Assembly: GCA_043747765.1 (NCBI GenBank)
Contig: JAYTOM010000357.1
Location: 1-13,381, forward strand
DNA length: 13,381 nt
Source of the DNA: WLMZ01 sp043747765
Lineage (GTDB): Bacteria > Actinomycetota > Acidimicrobiia > Acidimicrobiales > Ilumatobacteraceae
Direction: 5' to 3'
The position numbers and the translations under genes are program-made. Below the pieces are notes generated by a model. That model saw only the letters and a list, made by a program, of their open reading frames with translations, ran no database searches and was not told the origin of the DNA. Below are positions 1 through 5,454 of this stretch, in pieces (within the stretch, counting starts at the first letter, position 1; every line of letters begins with the position of its first letter).

Positions 1-129
1 GTTGTCTGGTCGGTGGACAAGTCGCCCGATGGCGTGTCGACGATCGTCACGTTGCGAGGTTCGTTGAGCCTGTCCACTGCGATTGCCGCTGCAGACGAAA
101 TCCGACTCGTCCGGGTCGGCGAGAGCTGA
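1..129 (+). CDS. C-terminal end of a probable CpaB/SAF-like pilus assembly protein (partial)
   Basis: An open frame runs in from the left edge and ends at TGA 127-129, giving the last 42 residues of a protein. It starts VVWSVDKSPDG and ends in EIRLVRVGES. The tail is rich in Val/Thr/Leu with a beta-strand-like pattern. No diagnostic motif survives. Its stop overlaps the ATG of the TadZ-like gene (TGATG), so it belongs to the same operon. In Tad loci the gene before tadZ/tadA is commonly cpaB/rcpC, an SAF-domain periplasmic protein that works with the pilus channel, so that is my inferred identity. It rests on position and general composition rather than on recognised sequence. The real start lies outside the window. 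Confidence 0.55.
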   Translation, partial: VVWSVDKSPDGVSTIVTLRGSLSLSTAIAAADEIRLVRVGES

Positions 130-812
130 TGACCATCATCGCCGTCGGCAGCATCCACGGAGGGCCGGGAGCCACGACGCTCGCCGTCGATCTCGCCCGG
201 CTGTGCGGTGCCGAAACATTGCTGATCGAAGCCGATCCCGATGGTGGGTGCCTTGCCGCCCGACTCGATCTGGCGGTGAAGCCGGGCATCACAGAATTGG
301 CGGGAGCGGCTCGTGTGTCCATCACGTCCGATGACCTGTGGAGCTACGCCCAGCCAACGGCGTTCGGTGTTGCCGTGATCGTCGCCCACCCAGCTGCCGA
401 ACAGGTGCAAGCCGCCCTGCGCGCCGCCGTCAATCACGTGGGTTCGGCCCTCGGATCACTTGTCGGCGACGTCATCGTCGACGTCGGACGGCTCCGCCCG
501 GGATCACCGGCGTTAGGCCTCGCTGCGCTCGCCGACCGGACGGTGATCGTGTCGGCCAACTCCGTCGAGGCTGTCGTCGCGTTGCATCACCGTGCGCATC
601 TGCTCCGTGGGCTGAGCGATCCTCTGGTCGTCTTGGCCGATTCCAAGCCCTATACCGCTGCCGATGTCGCCCGATCCACCGGGCAGTTGGTGTGGGGTGT
701 CGTCGGCCGTGATACTCGACGATCCGGCCGACGGCGACGGACGAATGAACTCCGTCGGTTGCTCGGGGATTGCCGAGCCGAACGTCGACAACCCGCTGAG
801 GTGAGCGGGTGA
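129..812 (+). CDS. tadZ: TadZ/CpaE-like MinD-family protein with degenerate Walker A
   Basis: This 227-residue protein resembles the SIMIBI/MinD-ParA-like proteins (CpaE/TadZ) that place the Tad secretion machine at its site in the cell. The N terminus reads as strand, P-loop-like turn, helix: AVGSIHGGPGATTLAVDLA (residues 5-23), then LLIEADPDGG, the usual position of the switch I/Asp region. The P-loop is abnormal. The deviant-Walker signature Lys is His10 and the catalytic P-loop Lys is Ala15, so ATP hydrolysis is doubtful. The strand VGDVIVDVGRL matches the Walker B/switch II region of the fold. The protein is short and lacks the N-terminal receiver-like domain of Caulobacter CpaE. The C terminus is Arg-rich. 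The ATG is coupled to the upstream stop, and the gene's own stop overlaps the GTG of tadA by 4 bp. Family membership is inferred from fold pattern and neighbours. Confidence 0.8.
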   Translation: MTIIAVGSIHGGPGATTLAVDLARLCGAETLLIEADPDGGCLAARLDLAVKPGITELAGAARVSITSDDLWSYAQPTAFGVAVIVAHPAAEQVQAALRAAVNHVGSALGSLVGDVIVDVGRLRPGSPALGLAALADRTVIVSANSVEAVVALHHRAHLLRGLSDPLVVLADSKPYTAADVARSTGQLVWGVVGRDTRRSGRRRRTNELRRLLGDCRAERRQPAEVSG

Positions 813-2161
813 GCATCCAGTCAGGGGCGTCGTCGGCCCGACCTGCGGGGGGCGGACCGCAGGGGGCCGTCGGACGCGTCGCCACCGTCGTCGGCGAGAC
901 ACTCGCCAGTGAGCGGATCAGTCGTACAGCGGCCGGACGGCTGCCGCTCGGTATCGATGACGAGCGCGAACTGGCGCGCAGTGTGATCGTCCGAAATCTC
1001 GACGCCCTCGCCGGAGAACACCTCGCCCAGGGCCTCAACCCGCTGGACGAAGCCGAGGAATCGGCGCTCGTCGATGCCGTGTTGGCCAAGGTGCTCGGTC
1101 TCGGACGGATCCAACCTCTGCTCGACAATCCGCACATCACCGACATACACATCCGCGGATGCGCTTCGACCCGGCTCAAGATGATCGACGGCCGGCGAAT
1201 TCCGGCGCTTCCGGTCGTCGATTCGGACGAGGAACTGGTCGATCTGGTTCGTCTCGTCGCCACACGCCTGGGTCGCAGTGAGCGGCGTTTCGACGCTGCC
1301 AACCCCGAGTTGAACCTGCAGCTCCCGGACGGTTCTCGTCTGTTCGCGATGATGGAAGTCTCGTCCCGTCCGAGCGTCATCATTCGCAAACATCGGTTCG
1401 AATTGAGCGCATTGCCCGAGCTCGAGCAACGTGGGCTCGTCGACCATTCGCTGCGTTGCTTCCTGTCGGCAGCGGTCAAGGCGAGGCGCAACATCATCGT
1501 CTGCGGCGGTACCGGTTCGGGCAAGACCACCATGTTGCGCGCACTGCTCAACGAGGTGCCATCGGATGAACGGATCGTCACGATCGAGGATGCCTACGAG
1601 CTCGGTCTCGACCGGTTCGAAAACCTGCATCCGGACTACGACATGTTGCAGAGCCGCCCACCGAACATCGAAGAACGCGGCGAGGTGACAATGCTCGACC
1701 TGACCAAGATGGCCTTGCGGATGGACCCTGACCGGGTGATCGTCGGTGAAGTTCGTGGAGCGGAAGCGTTCCCGATGCTGCTCGCGATGAGCCAGGGCAA
1801 CAACGGCTCGATGTGCACGATGCACGCCGATTCGACACGGACGGTGTTCCCGAAATTGGCGGCCTATGTCTCGATGGCCGAGACCGGTCTGCCTGTCGAG
1901 ACGGTCAACCTGCTCGTCGCTACGGCGCTGCACCTCGTCATCCACATCGAAGTGATCGACAACGTGAGGCGTGTTGTGAGCATCCGCGAAGTGGTCGATG
2001 CCGATGGTGCACGCATCGTGTCGAACGAAGTGTTCAAGCCGGGCCTCGACGGTCGGGCCGTCCCCGGCTACCCGCTCCGCGACTCCACAATGGCGCTGCT
2101 GGAACGGCACGGATTCGACGCTTCACTGCTCGACAAGCCCGACGGTTGGTGGGTGGTGTGA
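809..2161 (+). CDS. tadA: TadA/CpaF-family type II/IV secretion ATPase (Tad pilus motor)
   Basis: The hexameric cytoplasmic ATPase that powers Tad/Flp pilus assembly. The 450 residues match the family's usual length. Visible motifs are Walker A GGTGSGKTT (233-241), the Asp box TIEDAYEL (about 258-265), Walker B region DPDRVIVGEVRG (306-317, Glu314 as the likely catalytic base) and a His box NNGSMCTMHADS (331-342). The N-terminal domain (about 60-200) contains the CpaF-type stretch DNPHITDIHIRG and the RxxIxRKHRF-like strand before the motor domain. The first 40 residues are Gly/Ala/Ser-rich and probably disordered. The GTG start overlaps the tadZ stop (GTGA), and the stop overlaps the tadB start, so translation is coupled on both sides. 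All catalytic residues are present, so this is expected to be an active motor. Confidence 0.96.
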   Translation: MSIQSGASSARPAGGGPQGAVGRVATVVGETLASERISRTAAGRLPLGIDDERELARSVIVRNLDALAGEHLAQGLNPLDEAEESALVDAVLAKVLGLGRIQPLLDNPHITDIHIRGCASTRLKMIDGRRIPALPVVDSDEELVDLVRLVATRLGRSERRFDAANPELNLQLPDGSRLFAMMEVSSRPSVIIRKHRFELSALPELEQRGLVDHSLRCFLSAAVKARRNIIVCGGTGSGKTTMLRALLNEVPSDERIVTIEDAYELGLDRFENLHPDYDMLQSRPPNIEERGEVTMLDLTKMALRMDPDRVIVGEVRGAEAFPMLLAMSQGNNGSMCTMHADSTRTVFPKLAAYVSMAETGLPVETVNLLVATALHLVIHIEVIDNVRRVVSIREVVDADGARIVSNEVFKPGLDGRAVPGYPLRDSTMALLERHGFDASLLDKPDGWWVV

Positions 2162-3036
2162 ACTCGCTCGTCCTGGCGGTTCTCGGTGGAGGCCTCGGCG
2201 TTGGATTGTTGCTGCTCCATGCTGGACTTCGGGGGCGGGTGGTGATCGATCTCTCTGCGGTAGCCGATGGTCGGCTGGCACCGTACGTCGACCGCTTCGT
2301 GCTCCGGTGTGCGGTTGGCATCGGCGCCGGTCTCCTCGCGATCTGGGCAAGTCACTGGACGGTCCTTGCTCTTGTCGCAGTGGGCGTCGGTTTCTGGTCG
2401 CCGACGTGGATTCGTAGCGAGGGCAGCTACGGACGCGAACTGGCGTTGGTCGAGGCAATCGCGTCGTGGACCGAACAGGTCCGCGACACCCTTGCCGCAG
2501 CGAACGGGCTGGAACACGCGATCGGTGCGACGGCGGCCCTTGCGCCAACTCCGATTGCTGGCGCGGTACTCCGCCTGGCGGCGCGTTCTGACTACGAGAG
2601 GTTGCCCGATGCACTGCGCAGGTTCGCCGACGAGATCGCTCATCCGATGTCGGATTTCGTGGTCGCGGCCTTGGTGATTGCTGCGGAGAAGGAAGCTCGC
2701 GAGCTCGGTGCGTTGCTCGGAGCACTCGCCGAGACTGCGCGTGACGAGGCTCGGATGCGGACGCGAATCTGGGTCGGCCGGGCGCGCAGCCGGTCGGCCG
2801 TGAGGATCATCATCGCCGTGGTTGTGTTCTTCGTCGGGTTCCTGTTGTTCTTCGACCGCGCATATCTCAGCCCGTACGACTCGGCGGGCGGCCAGTTGGT
2901 CCTCACGGCGATCATCGCCGCATTCGGACTTTCGTTCGTGATGATGGAACGCATCGGGCGGATCGCGATGCCGGAACGGTTCATCGGCCGCCGCACCTTC
3001 GGTGCCGCCCACGCGACCGAGGCGAGGCGATCGTGA
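2158..3036 (+). CDS. tadB: TadB-like Tad pilus inner-membrane platform protein (T2SSF domain)
   Basis: A 292-residue integral membrane protein of the GspF/T2SSF type, one of the two platform subunits that TadA acts on. The frame is open far upstream inside tadA. I chose GTG 2158 because it overlaps the tadA stop by 4 bp (GTGA), as at the other junctions, and because it gives an N-terminal membrane segment immediately (residues 3-22). Further hydrophobic segments lie at about 49-80 (one or two passes), 214-232 and 246-263. The soluble helical T2SSF domain spans roughly 95-210 and includes EAIASWTEQVRDTLAAANGL, a typical start of the domain (SW..QLRDxLxAGxGL). Its stop overlaps the tadC GTG by 4 bp. 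Confidence 0.92.
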   Translation: MNSLVLAVLGGGLGVGLLLLHAGLRGRVVIDLSAVADGRLAPYVDRFVLRCAVGIGAGLLAIWASHWTVLALVAVGVGFWSPTWIRSEGSYGRELALVEAIASWTEQVRDTLAAANGLEHAIGATAALAPTPIAGAVLRLAARSDYERLPDALRRFADEIAHPMSDFVVAALVIAAEKEARELGALLGALAETARDEARMRTRIWVGRARSRSAVRIIIAVVVFFVGFLLFFDRAYLSPYDSAGGQLVLTAIIAAFGLSFVMMERIGRIAMPERFIGRRTFGAAHATEARRS

Positions 3037-3926
3037 GCGCGTTCGTGATGATCGGCGCCGCGTTCGGCTTCGGCCTGTTCGTCATCGGGCGCGGGCTGTT
3101 CCCGGCGCCCGTGTCGCTCCCGTCGGCGCTGCACCGACTGGACCGAACCGCTCTGTCGGTTGCCGAAGTCCGGCGCACCGCGCAGCGCACGACGCGCCGA
3201 ACAGCTCTGACGGCGCGTGTCGGTGGAACGCTCAGCGGTCGGCTCGGTCGACGGGTGGAATCCGACCTTGCCGTGATGGAACGTTCACCCGAACGATTTG
3301 CGGTGGAGAAGGTCACAACGGCACTCGCACTCGGCGGGATCGTCGTTGCATTCGCTGTCGTCTTGGTGGTTGCAGCCAGTCCGCTCTCCCCCGGCTTCAC
3401 ACTGGTGCTCGCCGTCTGCGCGGTGGCAGCGGGATTCGTGACCCCCGACGTCACGTTGCGCAGCCAGGCCGCGAAGCGTCGGACGGCCTTCCGCCACGCC
3501 CTGTCCAGCTATCTCGATCTCGTCAACGTGCTGCTGTCCGGCGGAGCTGGCATCGAGACGTCACTCGAGGCCGCCGCACAAGCCGGCGACGGGTGGGCGT
3601 TCATCCAGATCCGCAACTCACTACTCCGTGCTCGAACGTTGCGTCAATCGCCGTGGCAGTGCTTCACAGAGCTCGGTGAGCTGATCCAGGTCGACGAACT
3701 CGGCGAGATCGCCGCCAGCGTGAAATTGGCAGGGGAACAGGGTGCCCGGGTCCGACTGTCGCTGGCTGCCAAGGCAGCGGCTCTGCGCGGACATCAGATG
3801 GCCGCGATCGAAGCCGATGCCCAGGCTGCGACCGAACGGCTGGGGCTGCCGACCGTGCTCATGTTCATCGCCTTCATCGCCCTGCTCGGCTACCCGGCAA
3901 TGCAACAAATCGTGAACACGTTGTGA
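3033..3926 (+). CDS. tadC: TadC-like Tad pilus inner-membrane platform protein (T2SSF domain)
   Basis: A 297-residue partner of TadB in the Tad platform. Hydrophobic segments lie at about 3-21, 97-113, 118-136 and 271-289. Between the third and fourth is the T2SSF domain (about 145-265), with FRHALSSYLDLVNVLLSGG followed by IETSLEAAA, the two-helix pattern seen in TadC proteins. A second Gly/Glu-rich helix pair follows (ELGEIAASVKLAGEQG). The GTG start overlaps the tadB stop (GTGA). After the stop a 55-bp gap precedes the pilin gene, the longest break between neighbouring genes in the operon. The TadB/TadC order and sizes fit the usual Tad layout. Confidence 0.92.
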   Translation: MSAFVMIGAAFGFGLFVIGRGLFPAPVSLPSALHRLDRTALSVAEVRRTAQRTTRRTALTARVGGTLSGRLGRRVESDLAVMERSPERFAVEKVTTALALGGIVVAFAVVLVVAASPLSPGFTLVLAVCAVAAGFVTPDVTLRSQAAKRRTAFRHALSSYLDLVNVLLSGGAGIETSLEAAAQAGDGWAFIQIRNSLLRARTLRQSPWQCFTELGELIQVDELGEIAASVKLAGEQGARVRLSLAAKAAALRGHQMAAIEADAQAATERLGLPTVLMFIAFIALLGYPAMQQIVNTL

Positions 3927-3970
3927 TGGGTGCCAGCGAACCACGTCCCGAAACACCACCGAGAACAACA

Positions 3971-3978
3971 GAGGAGAG
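3971..3978 (+). promoter_or_regulatory. Strong Shine-Dalgarno of the pilin gene
   Basis: GAGGAGAG lies just before the tandem ATGATG at 3982. This is by far the best ribosome binding site in the operon, where most other genes rely on stop-start overlap. It supports ATG 3982 or 3985 as the pilin start and suggests that the pilin is translated independently and at a higher level than its neighbours, as expected of a major structural subunit. Confidence 0.7.
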
Positions 3979-3981
3979 CTG

Positions 3982-4179
3982 ATGATGTCTGCATTCGAGC
4001 CGATCGTGACGTATTACCTGATCCGATTCCAGGCCGCTGCTGGCGACGACACCGATCGTGGAGAGGTGAGTGCGACCACCGTGGTCCTCGCTGCGGCGCT
4101 GATCGCCCTGGCCATCGCGGTTGGGGTGATCATCACCCAACGCGTCACCGACAAGGCGAACACGATCAATCTCGGATGA
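3982..4179 (+). CDS. Flp-type small pilin (putative major Tad pilin)
   Basis: A 65-residue protein with the layout of a Flp pilin: a polar leader (residues 1-27, with DDTDRG before the likely cleavage site after Gly27), one hydrophobic helix (about 31-52, TTVVLAAALIALAIAVGVII) and a short polar tail. It sits after tadABC and before the TadE-like genes. The canonical Flp motif G/xxxxEY is missing: counting from the Gly, position +5 is Thr32 and +6 is Thr33. The leader is long and has its own hydrophobic patch. Tandem ATGs at 3982 and 3985 both fit the upstream SD. The stop overlaps the next gene (ATGA). Calling it the main pilin is inference from size, place and SD strength; it could be a minor subunit. 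Confidence 0.75.
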   Translation: MMSAFEPIVTYYLIRFQAAAGDDTDRGEVSATTVVLAAALIALAIAVGVIITQRVTDKANTINLG

Positions 4180-4571
4180 GGGGCCGCTCGCCGAACGCCT
4201 CGCGCGACCGGGGCGAGGCCACGGCGCAATTGGTCATCATCACACCAATTCTGATCCTGTTGGTCTTTCTCGGCATCCAGACGGCCATCTTCTTCCACGC
4301 CGCGAATGTCGCCGCGGCCGCCGCTGCTCAAGGTGCTGCGGCCGGATCCCGACGAGGGGCCGGTACTGCCGACGCGATCTCAGCGGCCGAACAGACGCTC
4401 GGCGATCTCGGTGTGTCAACCAGGGCATCGGCGTCAGCGACCACCGGTGGGTCCTTCATCACGGTGACGGTCGAGGTCGAGATCTCGCGGGTGCTCCCCT
4501 TCTTTGCGGACACGGTCGGCCGAACGGCGACGGAGCCGATCGAGCGATTTGTCTCCGAATCCGACCGTTGA
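4176..4571 (+). CDS. TadE-like pseudopilin (first copy)
   Basis: A 131-residue protein with a 13-residue basic leader ending ASRDRG, then GEATAQLV and a hydrophobic helix (about 18-40), then a soluble Ala/Thr/Ser-rich domain with beta-like strands (SFITVTVEVEISRVLPFF). This is the TadE/TadE-like pattern (PF07811 type) of minor pilins needed for assembly. Predicted cleavage is after Gly13; the +5 residue is Gln rather than Glu. The frame is open upstream to 3930, but the ATG at 4176 overlaps the pilin stop (ATGA) and places the DRG leader at the same distance as in the next gene, so I take it as the start. Its stop meets the TTG at 4568 in the next frame. Confidence 0.85.
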   Translation: MRGRSPNASRDRGEATAQLVIITPILILLVFLGIQTAIFFHAANVAAAAAAQGAAAGSRRGAGTADAISAAEQTLGDLGVSTRASASATTGGSFITVTVEVEISRVLPFFADTVGRTATEPIERFVSESDR

Positions 4572-4618
4572 TTTTCCAGTTTCTGATTCTCGAAGCACTC
4601 AGTAGGGAGTGGAGACCA

Positions 4619-5038
4619 TTGGCGCGAACCCGATCGACGACCATCCGAGACCGCGGCAGCGTCATCGTCGAACTCGTCGTGCTCGCGCCGGTGCTCGTCG
4701 CGCTGATGCTGTTCGTTGTGTTCGTCGGCCGCGCAGGCGGCGCGGTGGAGCAGGTTCGCCACGCTGCGGACGAGGCTGCCAGGGCGGCGTCTCTCGTCAG
4801 CCGGGCATCAATGGAAGGTGCTGCGTCAGCGGCAGCCTCGGGCGATCTGAGTTCGAACGGGACGAATTGTGCCAGCACGTCCGTGGATGTCAGCGTGGTC
4901 AACGGTGGCGTGCAGCAGTCGGTCACCGTGATGGTGACATGTGTGATCAACGGTGTCGGCACAGAACTCCTCGGGGCCAGGGCTCGTTCTGTCTCGGCCA
5001 GCTCCACCGAAGTGATCGATCGGTACAGGGCCGGATGA
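4619..5038 (+). CDS. TadE-like pseudopilin (second copy)
   Basis: From TTG 4619 this is a 139-residue protein: a 13-residue leader RTRSTTIRDRG, then GSVIVELVVLAPVLVALM, the best TadE signature in the window (Gly13 cleavage site with Glu18 at +5), a helix to about residue 36, a heptad-like Ala-rich segment (VEQVRHAADEAARAA) and a C-terminal domain with Cys84 and Cys108 that could form a disulfide outside the cell. The frame opens at TTG 4568, which overlaps the previous stop. I prefer 4619 because GGGAG (4605-4609) lies about 9 bases upstream and because the leader then has exactly the length of the first TadE-like protein. The longer form (156 aa, with an extra hydrophobic start) remains possible. 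The stop overlaps the next ATG (ATGA). Confidence 0.85.
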   Translation: MARTRSTTIRDRGSVIVELVVLAPVLVALMLFVVFVGRAGGAVEQVRHAADEAARAASLVSRASMEGAASAAASGDLSSNGTNCASTSVDVSVVNGGVQQSVTVMVTCVINGVGTELLGARARSVSASSTEVIDRYRAG

Positions 5039-5454
5039 CACGGGGCCCGGTCCTTCGCAGGCGCCGAACCGTTGGTCCGGATGCGGGGTCGATCACGGGA
5101 TTTGTCGTCGTCATGACGCTGATCGTCGTGGCCTGCGCTGGACTGGCGCTGGACGGGGCGCGAATCGTCGGGGCCAAAGTATCGGCCGGTGATCACGCCG
5201 AGAACGCTGCGCGGGTCGGAGCGCAGGAGATTGCATCGGTGCATGGTGGGGTGTTCGTGCTCGATCCCGCGCGAGCCCGTAGCGCAGCACAGAGCTATCT
5301 GTCGGCTCATGGTTTGAATGGTTCGGTGATCGCCTCACCGGATCAGGTGACGGTCACCGTCAGCGAGACGGTCGACACCACGCTCCTTCGACTCATCGGA
5401 ATCTCGTCCAAGACGGTCACAGCCACTCGCTCTTCCGCGCCTGTTTCCCAATGA
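5035..5454 (+). CDS. TadG/TadE-like pilus-associated protein, short form
   Basis: A 139-residue protein with a basic leader (MTRGPVLRRRRTVGPDAG), then SITGFVVVMTLIVVACAGLALDG, one membrane helix (about 20-40), and a soluble domain with helix SAGDHAENAARVGAQEIA followed by Val/Thr-rich strands. The helix followed by LALDGARIV resembles the putative Flp pilus-assembly TadE/G-like N-terminal domain (PF13400 type; family knowledge). Classical TadG is several hundred residues long with a von Willebrand A domain. This protein stops at 139 and has no MIDAS motif, so only the membrane-anchored part is present. The ATG overlaps the previous stop, and its own stop overlaps the ATG of the LysM-BTAD gene. 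Confidence 0.78.
   Translation: MTRGPVLRRRRTVGPDAGSITGFVVVMTLIVVACAGLALDGARIVGAKVSAGDHAENAARVGAQEIASVHGGVFVLDPARARSAAQSYLSAHGLNGSVIASPDQVTVTVSETVDTTLLRLIGISSKTVTATRSSAPVSQ

Noticed and set aside
472..2110. Long minus-strand open frames opposite tadZ and tadA
   Set aside because: Arg/Ser/Pro/His-rich translations with no motif, lying opposite well-supported genes; typical high-GC antisense shadows.
1813..2157. Upstream extension of the tadB frame
   Set aside because: The extension is Arg-rich, out of frame within the conserved C-terminal part of tadA, and lacks family resemblance. GTG 2158 gives the expected coupled start.
3930..4175. Upstream extension of the first TadE-like frame
   Set aside because: It would overlap the whole pilin gene and bury the DRG leader. 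ATG 4176 overlaps the pilin stop and fits the family.
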